From contig PBWY01000026.1 of NCBI GenBank assembly GCA_002727395.1, forward strand, positions 1,912 through 7,722: 5,811 nt of DNA, in the 5' to 3' direction. A program made the translations under genes and the position numbers. The notes beneath the pieces are model-generated. The model ran no database searches. It was not told the origin of the DNA and saw nothing but the letters and a program-made list of their open reading frames with translations. Positions 1 to 5,500 of the stretch are shown here, one piece after another (positions within the stretch are counted from its first letter, which is position 1; every line of letters begins with the position of its first letter). This stretch comes from Rhodospirillales bacterium. Its GTDB lineage: Bacteria > Pseudomonadota > Alphaproteobacteria > MPNO01 > UBA2964.

Positions 1-1070
1 GTTCGTGTGTATTGGCCATAAAAAAGTTGCCGGTTTGACCATTCAAAATCAAAAGCATAGTTCAATGCTTTTCGAACAAGGTAATTCTTAAATTTATCTC
101 TTCGAATATTAAAAACGAATGCTTGCATTCCAACAGGTCTCGAATGTTTTAAGGCTGCAATTTTTACATCACCACGTTCGCGTGCTGGAAATTGATAGCC
201 TGTTGCCCAATCTTTAGATGAATTCTCGTACCTAAAGTCGTATAAGCCTGCTTTAAATGCTTCTAAGGCAACAGCCTGATCTCGATAATAGTCATATCTG
301 ATAATATCAAAATTATTTTGACCCACTCGAAGTGGCACCTTCTTACCCCAGTAGTTCTTAACCCGCTCATAAACGATAAATCTTCCTGGTTCAAAAGACT
401 TTATTTTATACGGCCCGCTCCCTAGTGGCGGTTTAAGTGTGGTTTTAGAAAAATCATTTTTGGTCCACCAATTTTTAGACAACACTGGTAATTGTCCGAT
501 AATCTGCGGCAGTTCACGATTTGGAGGCCCCGAGAAGCTAAATTTTACGCGATGCGTTGTTAAAGCCTCGGCCTTAGAGACGTTTGCGTAATAATAACGA
601 AAAAATGGCTGACCTTTAGTCTTCAGGGTTTCGTAACTAAATACGACGTCGTGGGCGGTTATTGGTGTTCCATCATGAAACCTAGAACCTTTTCGTAAAG
701 TATAAATTACATATGACAAGTCATCGGGCACCTCCACTGACTTCGCTATAAGGCCATATTCACTCAACGTATCATCCGCTGGAGACATCATTAATGTTTC
801 GAATAAGAGGTTAGTGCCGGTCGCTGGATTGCCCTTAATAATATAAGGGTTAAAGCTGTCAAAACTACCTATAGCGTATAAATTAACGGTTCCACCCTTC
901 GGAGCATTCGGGTTGACATAATCGAGATATTTGAAGCTGGTTCCGTACTTTGGTTTAGCATCTAGTGTGAGGGCATGACGTGGTTCGAGTGTATCTGCAT
1001 TTGTGTAAGAAAAATTAAGGCCATGAGTTAAAAAACCTGTCACTACGAACGCGATCAGAATTTTATTCAT
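1..1070 (-). CDS. yejA: YejA-like extracellular peptide-binding protein (ABC importer, SBP family 5), C-terminus cut by window edge
   Basis: This is the periplasmic substrate-binding component of a peptide ABC importer of the SBP_bac_5 / YejA type, a family whose E. coli member serves oligopeptide and microcin C uptake. The first 356 residues are visible; full-length relatives are around 600. Residues 4-20 are hydrophobic after a lysine, and a Thr-Asn-Ala at 23-25 fits signal peptidase I cleavage. Family landmarks follow in order: YVNPNAPKGG (51-60), the FDSFNP segment (70-75), LLFETLM (88-94), a YTLRKGSRFHDG block (123-134) with PITAHDVVFS after it, and the PPLGSGPYKI block (214-223). YDYYRD (259-264), ALEAFKAG (268-275) and ATGYQFP (289-295) are particularly YejA-like. 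The ATG lies 9 bases after the hisN stop, with purine-rich GGGATAGG across the junction as ribosome binding site. Cotranscription with hisN is inferred. The permease and ATPase genes, if linked, would lie beyond the left edge. Family assignment is firm; the exact substrate is not known. Confidence 0.9.
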   Translation of the reverse strand, partial: MNKILIAFVVTGFLTHGLNFSYTNADTLEPRHALTLDAKPKYGTSFKYLDYVNPNAPKGGTVNLYAIGSFDSFNPYIIKGNPATGTNLLFETLMMSPADDTLSEYGLIAKSVEVPDDLSYVIYTLRKGSRFHDGTPITAHDVVFSYETLKTKGQPFFRYYYANVSKAEALTTHRVKFSFSGPPNRELPQIIGQLPVLSKNWWTKNDFSKTTLKPPLGSGPYKIKSFEPGRFIVYERVKNYWGKKVPLRVGQNNFDIIRYDYYRDQAVALEAFKAGLYDFRYENSSKDWATGYQFPARERGDVKIAALKHSRPVGMQAFVFNIRRDKFKNYLVRKALNYAFDFEWSNRQLFYGQYTR

Positions 1071-1079
1071 GCTTTTTAC

Positions 1080-1859
1080 CTATCCCGTTAAGACTGCTTT
1101 TACTTGGGGTATCAATTCAGAATTACCTGCGGCAATAATTCGGCCATCCGACCTAATATTGAGCTCTTTACCTTGCCAGTCTGTGATTGATCCTCCGGCA
1201 CCCATGATTATTGGAACTAGTGCACAGAAATCATATGGCTTTAGGTCTGCTTCAACGATTAAATCAATAAGTCCATTTGCCAATAAACCGTATGAGTAAC
1301 AATCTCCGCCATAGATTGTCATTGAAACATTTCCGGATAGTTCTAGGAAATTTAATTTCTCTTCCTGATTAAACATGTCCGGAGATGTTGCGCTTAAAGT
1401 AGCATTTTCAATATTTGAACAATTGCGTGTAGAAACCTCGGTATTATTAAACGTTGTCTTAAAACCGCACATTCCTTGCCAACGCTCATTCAGAATTGGT
1501 TGATCAATAATCCCTAGTATGGGCTTTCCGTGACAAACGAGAGAGATAAGGGTTCCAAAGATAGGCCTGCCAGCGAGATAAGATTTTGTCCCATCGATTG
1601 GGTCTATAACCCAAAGAAATTCGGCATCCTGTTTGTCCACACCTTGTTCTTCACCCCAAACCCCATGATCAGGGTAAGTTTCCGAGATCAATTGACGAAT
1701 CCTTTTTTCTACTTCCTGATCCGCAATACTTACGGGTGTTTGATCCAGTTTCAGATTAACAGATATAGGTTTTCGAAAATAGTCTCTCAGTATTACACCT
1801 GAGGCATCTGCAAGTTTATTGGCAAATTCAATAAAATTTGTGGAACACGAATTTGACAT
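1080..1859 (-). CDS. hisN: Histidinol-phosphatase, inositol-monophosphatase fold (HisN type)
   Basis: It probably hydrolyses L-histidinol phosphate to histidinol, the penultimate stage of histidine synthesis, as a cytoplasmic Mg-dependent phosphatase. At 259 residues it has the normal family length. The inositol-monophosphatase signatures are all present: DQTPVSIAD at 39-47, GEE at 69-71, DPIDGTKSY at 86-94, GGDCYSYGLLA at 184-194 and PYDFCALVP at 208-216. By family analogy the metal ligands are E70, D86, D89 and D210. The lysine after DPIDGT and the GGDCY..GLLA segment favour the HisN branch over true inositol monophosphatase or CysQ, although substrate cannot be proven by reading. The ATG at 1857-1859 has AAGG 9 bases upstream (in ATAAGG) and gives a natural N-terminus. 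No other histidine gene is in the window, so it is separated from any his operon. It sits 9 bases upstream of the yejA-like gene, probably in one transcript. Confidence 0.9.
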   Translation of the reverse strand: MSNSCSTNFIEFANKLADASGVILRDYFRKPISVNLKLDQTPVSIADQEVEKRIRQLISETYPDHGVWGEEQGVDKQDAEFLWVIDPIDGTKSYLAGRPIFGTLISLVCHGKPILGIIDQPILNERWQGMCGFKTTFNNTEVSTRNCSNIENATLSATSPDMFNQEEKLNFLELSGNVSMTIYGGDCYSYGLLANGLIDLIVEADLKPYDFCALVPIIMGAGGSITDWQGKELNIRSDGRIIAAGNSELIPQVKAVLTG

Positions 1860-2007
1860 TGATGCTAGCCTTATCGCAATTTAAACTCAAAGATCGCTAA
1901 TTAGCAGCCATATCTAGCAACACTAGTTAAATAGCCTCATAAAACAAAACATATCAATCGTGAATTTACCTGTCAGCAGTAAAGGTATTGTCATTTATTC
2001 TCAATGT
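1860..2007. other. Intergenic spacer between cytochrome c gene and hisN
   Basis: This 148-base AT-rich gap separates two minus-strand genes. I see no open frame of note and no intrinsic terminator: the only hairpin-like element after the cytochrome stop is TACCT/AGGTA with an 11-base loop and no following T-run. A perfect 10-base palindrome, GCTAATTAGC, lies at 1896-1905, roughly 40 bases before the hisN start. It could be a protein-binding site or chance. Read on the minus strand, TTGATA resembles a -35 box, but no good -10 lies at the right distance, so no promoter is called. Confidence 0.4.
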
Positions 2008-2532
2008 TCAAGGTAATGGCTTTGGCATATCACTAAGGGAACGAAGAAAAACAATTAAATTGGCACGGTCAGAGGCCTTTTTAAGACCAACGTAGGCCAT
2101 TTTTGTACCTTTTATATACTTTCTAGGTTTGAGGAGAAAGGCATTGAGCTCCTCATAACCCCATTTTTTCTTCATTGCTTTTATAGCTGACGAATACTTA
2201 TAGTTTTCAAGGCCGCCCATGTCGCGGTCTAGAATTTTCCAAAGTGCTGGACCAATTTTGTTTTTACCACCTTTATTAAAGGTATGGCAGCTGCCGCATT
2301 GGTTTGCGATTTTTCTTCCTTTTTTTATGTCGGCACTAGCTAGCATTGGACCAATTGGATCCAGTTTTTTTTCCACTTTTTTTGTAATTAAAGTTGGTGT
2401 TGCTGTGACAATTGTTGCGCCCGCATGATCTTTCGGCTTTACTAGCACATCACCGATCATTCCAATCACTACTACAACCAATGCCACAGCTAAAACAGCG
2501 CCGACAATTTTATTAATTTCAAAAGAAGACAT
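2008..2532 (-). CDS. Membrane-anchored class I cytochrome c, single haem
   Basis: This is a periplasm-facing electron carrier tied to the inner membrane by its N-terminus, resembling the CycM / cytochrome c-552 group that shuttles electrons from the bc1 complex to terminal oxidases in alphaproteobacteria. Residues 9-29 form one hydrophobic helix (GAVLAVALVVVV core) after the conserved start MSSFEINKI. A lysine- and threonine-rich linker (32-60) follows, then the cytochrome domain. Haem attaches at CGSCH (C79, C82, with H83 as axial ligand). The distal ligand is likely M145 in KGTKMAYVGLKK, a characteristic class I motif, and the last helix (DRANLIVFLRSLS, 155-167) is also typical. The length of 174 residues fits the family. 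The helix probably stays as an anchor, since no clear cleavage site is seen. It is divergent from kdsB. Family is certain; the specific redox partners are inferred. Confidence 0.92.
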   Translation of the reverse strand: MSSFEINKIVGAVLAVALVVVVIGMIGDVLVKPKDHAGATIVTATPTLITKKVEKKLDPIGPMLASADIKKGRKIANQCGSCHTFNKGGKNKIGPALWKILDRDMGGLENYKYSSAIKAMKKKWGYEELNAFLLKPRKYIKGTKMAYVGLKKASDRANLIVFLRSLSDMPKPLP

Positions 2533-2560
2533 TCAATTTACTCAGTTTGTCACAACACTA

Positions 2561-2569
2561 ATTTTAGCA
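2561..2569 (-). promoter_or_regulatory. Possible extended -10 promoter element for the cytochrome c gene
   Basis: Read on the minus strand, this is TGCTAAAAT: a TG extended -10 element followed by TAAAAT, which matches five of six positions of TATAAT. Transcription would begin near 2554, leaving a leader of about 20 bases. No convincing -35 box is found 16-18 bases upstream, so the call depends on the extended -10 alone in an AT-rich region. The ribosome binding site of the gene is weak (TGAG in CTGAGTAAATTGA). Confidence 0.3.
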
Positions 2570-2626
2570 TAGAAATTGTATCAAAAACTATAGTTACTGC
2601 TCCAATTGTTTGATAATTCTTTTAAA

Positions 2627-2652
2627 ACGTGCCACTTGGCGACGTGGCATGT
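2627..2652. promoter_or_regulatory. Inverted repeat in the cytochrome c / kdsB divergent region, candidate operator
   Basis: The arms ACGTGCCAC (2627-2635) and GTGGCATGT (2644-2652) pair over 9 positions with one G-T wobble, around an 8-base centre TTGGCGAC. It is the most GC-rich spot in an otherwise AT-rich spacer. No T-run follows on either strand and it lies upstream of both divergent genes, so it is unlikely to be a terminator. A dimeric repressor or activator site is the simplest reading, since it overlaps a possible -35 box for kdsB. The binding protein is unknown. Confidence 0.4.
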
Positions 2653-2665
2653 TGCCGCATATTAT
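2636..2665 (+). promoter_or_regulatory. Possible promoter for kdsB-pheA
   Basis: TTGGCG at 2636-2641 (four of six to TTGACA) and TATTAT at 2660-2665 (five of six to TATAAT) are separated by 18 bases. Transcription would start near 2672, giving a leader of about 53 bases. The -35 box falls in the centre of the inverted repeat at 2627-2652, which would make binding there directly regulatory. A perfect TATAAT also exists at 2705-2710, but its start point would fall at about 2717, beyond the ribosome binding site, and it has no good -35. I therefore prefer the upstream pair, with modest confidence. Confidence 0.3.
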
Positions 2666-2710
2666 CTTTAAACTGGAATTAAACAAGAAGTACTAACATT
2701 GAGCTATAAT

Positions 2711-2716
2711 GAAAGG
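2711..2716 (+). promoter_or_regulatory. Ribosome binding site fixing the TTG start of kdsB
   Basis: GAAAGG ends 8 bases before the TTG at 2725-2727, which is good Shine-Dalgarno spacing. An in-frame TGA at 2710-2712 lies immediately upstream, and no ATG or GTG occurs between that stop and the conserved IIPTRLSSTRLP motif. TTG is therefore the most likely start. Confidence 0.65.
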
Positions 2717-2724
2717 TTATTTTT

Positions 2725-3456
2725 TTGAATCCTGTTATTATCATTCCTACGCGTTTATCTTCAACACGTCTTCCAAACAAGCCACTAGCAACGATTGCCG
2801 GTCAGCCAATGATTCTTCACGTTCTCAGACGTGCTGAAAAAAGTGGTGTTGGACCAGTAATTGTTGCTTCCGGTGATAGGAAGATTGCAGATTTAATAAA
2901 TCAAGCTGGTGGCACTGCTGTTATGACGGATCCTAATTTACCCAGTGGCTCTGATAGAGTATTTGAAGCATTGGAAAAGTTCGATCCTACTAGCAGCTTC
3001 GATGTGATAATAAATTTACAAGGTGACCTTCCAACAATTGACCCTAATATCATTCAAACTGCATTTAAATCCCTTAATAATTCCTTGGTGGATATAGGAA
3101 CTCTTGCGACTGAAATTAAAGATAATGGTGAGAAAGAAGACCCCAATATTGTAAAGGTCGCGGTATCGTTCCCTTCAGGACAGACAATAGGGAGGGCAAT
3201 TTACTTCAGCCGAGCTATTGTACCTGCTGGTGAGGGGAGCCATTATCATCATATCGGTATTTATGCCTACCGGCGTGAGGCCTTAAAAAACTTTGTAGCC
3301 TTGCCCGAGAGTTCCTTGGAGAAGAGAGAAAAATTGGAGCAGTTAAGGGCATTAGAAGCGGGTATGCGTATAGATGTTTCTCTCGTTGACACTTTTCCCG
3401 ACGGTGTCGATACTCCCGCTGATTTGGAACGTGTTCGAAGAAAACTGGAAATATAA
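2725..3456 (+). CDS. kdsB: 3-deoxy-manno-octulosonate cytidylyltransferase (CMP-Kdo synthetase)
   Basis: It activates Kdo with CTP to CMP-Kdo and pyrophosphate in the cytoplasm, supplying the sugar for the inner core of lipopolysaccharide. The length of 243 residues is usual. Nucleotide-binding motifs of the family are clear: IIPTRLSSTRLPNKPL at 6-21, the SGSDRVFEAL segment at 74-83, and LQGDLPTI at 98-105, where D101 is the expected Mg ligand. Later landmarks are HHIGIYAYRREAL at 175-187, REKLEQLRALE at 201-211 and VDTPADLERVR at 228-238. The leucine after QGD, where E. coli has glutamate, is as I recall common in alphaproteobacteria. The gene starts with TTG at the end of a 7-T run. Starting there aligns the N-terminus with relatives (MNP then the beta strand). 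It is followed 3 bases later by pheA, an arrangement that suggests cotranscription and translational coupling although the two pathways are unrelated. Confidence 0.95.
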   Translation: MNPVIIIPTRLSSTRLPNKPLATIAGQPMILHVLRRAEKSGVGPVIVASGDRKIADLINQAGGTAVMTDPNLPSGSDRVFEALEKFDPTSSFDVIINLQGDLPTIDPNIIQTAFKSLNNSLVDIGTLATEIKDNGEKEDPNIVKVAVSFPSGQTIGRAIYFSRAIVPAGEGSHYHHIGIYAYRREALKNFVALPESSLEKREKLEQLRALEAGMRIDVSLVDTFPDGVDTPADLERVRRKLEI

Positions 3457-3459
3457 GTT

Positions 3460-4317
3460 ATGACGAGTGCAGCGAAACCTAACAATGCAGTAGTTTTTCA
3501 GGGATTACCCGGTGCTTATTCTCACCTTGCTTGTTGCGAGGTTTTCCCGGATATGCATGCTCTTCCAGCACAAACATTTGAAGACATGTTTGCTGCCGTC
3601 AGAAAAAAGAAAGCTAAATTAGCTATGACCCCCATAGAGAATTCGGTAGCAGGCCGTGTGGCAGACATACATCGTTTGCTGCCCGATTCCGGTCTTTTTA
3701 TTGTTCGGGAGTACTTTATGCGGGTTAATCATCACCTGCTTGCACCAAAAGGAGCAAAATTAAAATCGCTTCGACTTGTCCGTAGTCACGTACATGCTCT
3801 AGCACAGTGTCGGGATATGATCCGCAAGTTGGGCGTTGAAGCAATTGTACATGCGGATACGGCAGGCGCTGCAAAGGAGCTTGCCGAGCGTGGCGACATT
3901 CAGGAGGCCGCGATCGCATCCAAACTAGCGGGAGAAATTTATGGCTTGAAATCCCTTAAGGCTAATATTGAAGATGCTGACCATAATACTACAAGATTTG
4001 TGGTTTTGGCTCGCAGGCCCGAAAAACAACCTAAGAATTCAGGAAAACTGGTAACTAGCTTTGTATTTCGAGTTAGAAATGTTCCAGCGGCTCTCTTTAA
4101 ATCTCTAGGCGGCTTTGCGACCAATGGTGTTAATATCACTAAGCTAGAGAGCTACATGGTGGATGGGACCTTTAATGCGACACAATTTTTTGCTGATGTT
4201 GAAGGGCATCCAGAGGATACAAACCTGAGACTAGCCCTAGAAGAGTTGAAATTTTTTTCAGATGAGATACGAATTTTGGGTACTTATCCGGCTGCGACCT
4301 ATCGACAACAAGGCTAG
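3460..4317 (+). CDS. pheA: Prephenate dehydratase with C-terminal ACT regulatory domain
   Basis: It converts prephenate to phenylpyruvate with loss of water and CO2, the committed branch to phenylalanine, in the cytoplasm. At 285 residues it is the monofunctional form, lacking the chorismate mutase domain found in the E. coli fusion. The catalytic part (about 11-185) shows FQGLPGAYSHLA (13-24), TPIENSVAGRV (57-67), VRSHVHALAQCR (107-118), ADTAGAAKEL (132-141) and the essential TRF triad (178-180) in HNTTRFVVLAR. An ACT domain (about 198-276) follows, with FRVRNVPAALFKSLGGFA (203-220) and NITKLES (225-231); in the family this region binds phenylalanine for feedback inhibition. The start ATG is 3 bases after the kdsB stop. 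Only a weak GGA lies at a suitable distance, so coupling to kdsB translation is likely. The mid-gene part (about 3781-3960) is GC-richer than its surroundings. Confidence 0.95.
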   Translation: MTSAAKPNNAVVFQGLPGAYSHLACCEVFPDMHALPAQTFEDMFAAVRKKKAKLAMTPIENSVAGRVADIHRLLPDSGLFIVREYFMRVNHHLLAPKGAKLKSLRLVRSHVHALAQCRDMIRKLGVEAIVHADTAGAAKELAERGDIQEAAIASKLAGEIYGLKSLKANIEDADHNTTRFVVLARRPEKQPKNSGKLVTSFVFRVRNVPAALFKSLGGFATNGVNITKLESYMVDGTFNATQFFADVEGHPEDTNLRLALEELKFFSDEIRILGTYPAATYRQQG

Positions 4318-4341
4318 GTTGATTAATTAGCCTTTGTTTTT
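4310..4341 (+). terminator. Intrinsic terminator ending kdsB-pheA
   Basis: AAGGCTA (4310-4316) pairs perfectly with TAGCCTT (4328-4334) around an 11-base loop. TG and a run of five T (4337-4341) follow on the plus strand. The left arm contains the first two bases of the pheA stop codon and the right arm overlaps the nudC stop codon, so the hairpin is built into the tails of both convergent genes. On the minus strand no T-run follows, so nudC transcripts are not clearly ended here. Confidence 0.6.
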
Positions 4342-5247
4342 CAAAGCCCATTCAGAAATTAAGCGTCTTGCAATAGAAACCGAATGGGGTTTTTTTCTGT
4401 AGGCTATAGCTTCTTCAATTAGTTCGGCCCGTGTAAACCATCTTGCCTCCGCAAGTTCATCATCGGTTATATGTATCTCATCACTAAGCGCTTCTGCAAA
4501 AAACCCCAACATCAAATTGGAGGGATATGGCCAAGGCTGAGAGGAGTGATACCTGATATTTGTAATTGGTATGCCAACCTCTTCCATCACTTCCCTTTCT
4601 ACGGCCCCCTCTATTGTCTCCCCTGGTTCTACGAAACCGGCAAGGATGGAAAAGCGGTCATTTGGCCAATCTTTTTTGCGCCCTAAAATTATTTTATCGC
4701 CTGAACTAACTAACATAATGACGGCCATATCTGTTCGCGGGAAATGTTGGGCATTGCAATCTATATTGGTACATTGACGCATATGGCCACCATCTTTCGG
4801 GACCGTTGGACTGCCACAGCGGTTACAAAATTGATGGGTTTTATGCCATTGAGCCATAGCCCTAGAATATGCGAGAAGGCCACCATCTTTTCGGGGTAGG
4901 TCAAGACTTATATCCCTTATATCAGTGAAATCACCAATTGCTTGAAGTTCGGGTATTGCTTTTGGGTCATCTATAAATGAAATATCTACAGAAAAATATG
5001 GAGTTCCATTGCGGTAGCCCAGAAAGACTAGATGCGGTTTTTGTTCCAAAATTTTGGTAATTTCATTGATTGTAAGTTGCCCGACCTGAGGCTTTGCGGA
5101 TTTATGGCTTATGAGATTTTGCGTTCGCCAAACAGGCAATACGATAGCATTCTGCTTTTCTTCTTGTTCTGAAAGCCATACCGAATCGCTACGTCGCTCC
5201 GCCATGCGATTCAGGCCTGTCTCTGCGTAAAAATTTGGTGATTTCAT
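4327..5247 (-). CDS. nudC: NADH pyrophosphatase / NAD-capped RNA decapping Nudix hydrolase
   Basis: NudC enzymes split NAD(H) into NMN(H) and AMP and remove NAD caps from RNA 5' ends, in the cytoplasm. The 306-residue protein has the family architecture. An N-terminal domain (about 1-125) begins with the conserved-looking NRMAERRSD stretch. A four-cysteine zinc site is formed by C141, C144, C159 and C164 (CNRC and CTNIDC). The Nudix box runs from G204 to I226, with E210 and the catalytic REVMEEVGI at 218-226 all intact. SQPWPYPSN (236-244) is the NudC signature that separates this subfamily from other Nudix enzymes. The ATG at 5245-5247 has AAGG 8 bases upstream and retains the full N-terminus; the next Met (residue 15) would cut conserved residues. 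It is convergent with pheA, with 9 bases between the stops, and divergent from ffs. Which substrate matters in this organism cannot be read. Confidence 0.95.
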   Translation of the reverse strand: MKSPNFYAETGLNRMAERRSDSVWLSEQEEKQNAIVLPVWRTQNLISHKSAKPQVGQLTINEITKILEQKPHLVFLGYRNGTPYFSVDISFIDDPKAIPELQAIGDFTDIRDISLDLPRKDGGLLAYSRAMAQWHKTHQFCNRCGSPTVPKDGGHMRQCTNIDCNAQHFPRTDMAVIMLVSSGDKIILGRKKDWPNDRFSILAGFVEPGETIEGAVEREVMEEVGIPITNIRYHSSQPWPYPSNLMLGFFAEALSDEIHITDDELAEARWFTRAELIEEAIAYRKKPHSVSIARRLISEWALKNKG

Positions 5248-5294
5248 GAATGTAACCTTGCACAGCGGACGTATTGACGCAATGTGGTATCAAA

Positions 5295-5323
5295 ATTGTT
5301 TAGGAACTTGGGAAGAATGTAAA
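5295..5323 (-). promoter_or_regulatory. Possible promoter for nudC, overlapping the ffs promoter
   Basis: On the minus strand TTTACA (plus positions 5318-5323, five of six to TTGACA) is followed after exactly 17 bases by AACAAT (5295-5300, four of six to TATAAT). The start point would be near 5288, about 40 bases before the nudC ATG. The elements interleave with the ffs promoter on the opposite strand, so RNA polymerase could not occupy both at once. The -10 is mediocre, hence the low confidence. Confidence 0.3.
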
Positions 5324-5337
5324 AATTCTGATATAAT
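5308..5337 (+). promoter_or_regulatory. Strong sigma-70-type promoter of ffs
   Basis: A perfect -10 box TATAAT (5332-5337) is preceded by TG one base upstream (5329-5330), forming an extended -10. TTGGGA at 5308-5313 matches four of six -35 positions, with an 18-base spacer. The expected start lies 7 bases after the -10, at 5344, which is exactly the first G of the folded 4.5S RNA. The agreement between promoter geometry and RNA end supports both calls. Confidence 0.75.
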
Positions 5338-5343
5338 ACATAT

Positions 5344-5439
5344 GGGAGGTTGGCAATGGACAGGATCCTCGCCAACCCGGTCAGGTCCGGAAGGAAGCAG
5401 CCGTAACGAGTGTTTCTTGGGTCATTAGTCCAGCCTCCC
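5344..5439 (+). ncRNA. ffs: 4.5S signal recognition particle RNA (bacterial small type)
   Basis: This RNA pairs with the Ffh protein to form the signal recognition particle, which targets nascent membrane proteins to FtsY and the inner membrane. The conserved domain IV is unmistakable: GGTCAGGTCCGGAAGGAAGC at 5379-5398 continuing into AGCC, with the GGAA tetraloop at 5389-5392 and the asymmetric-loop bases around it. The ends close as a hairpin: GGGAGGTTGG (5344-5353) pairs with CCAGCCTCCC (5430-5439) over 10 positions with one G-T wobble. T5343 and A5440 could add one pair. At about 96 nucleotides it is the short form without an Alu domain. The 5' end agrees with the promoter just upstream. 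No T-run follows the 3' end, so maturation probably involves processing of a longer transcript. Its place before dnaX is common in bacteria. Confidence 0.95.
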
Positions 5440-5486
5440 ACTATTGCGTAAGAGTTTGAGGTCTTAAATTTGGACGTACGTTAATT

Positions 5487-5491
5487 GGGAG
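5487..5491 (+). promoter_or_regulatory. Ribosome binding site fixing the TTG start of dnaX
   Basis: GGGAG ends 9 bases before TTG at 5501-5503. The reading frame is open upstream only to a TAA at 5465-5467, and no ATG or GTG occurs in that stretch. The first in-frame ATG (residue 33) lies within conserved DnaX sequence, so TTG is the likely start. Confidence 0.65.
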
Positions 5492-5500
5492 CTAGTTATA

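Noticed and set aside
1530..1802. 90-residue plus-strand reading frame inside hisN
   Set aside because: It lies wholly opposite a well-supported HisN with intact motifs; the antisense translation shows no recognisable features.
1896..1905. Perfect palindrome GCTAATTAGC upstream of hisN as an operator
   Set aside because: Only 10 bases long and AT-rich, with no promoter placed against it; such palindromes arise by chance. It is mentioned in the spacer entry only.
3267..3485. 72-residue minus-strand frame over the kdsB/pheA junction
   Set aside because: It is antisense to the conserved C-terminus of KdsB and has no recognisable motif.
4471..4777. Two overlapping plus-strand frames of about 70 residues opposite nudC
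   Set aside because: They are shadows of the conserved Nudix and zinc-site coding sequence, with no independent signature.
5244..5441. 65-residue minus-strand reading frame covering the 4.5S RNA and the nudC upstream region
   Set aside because: It is antisense to a certain structural RNA and its promoter, shows no family motif, and its predicted protein has no coherent domain features.
5474..5481. ACGTACGT palindrome before dnaX
   Set aside because: Eight bases with no spacing relation to a promoter; insufficient for a regulatory call.
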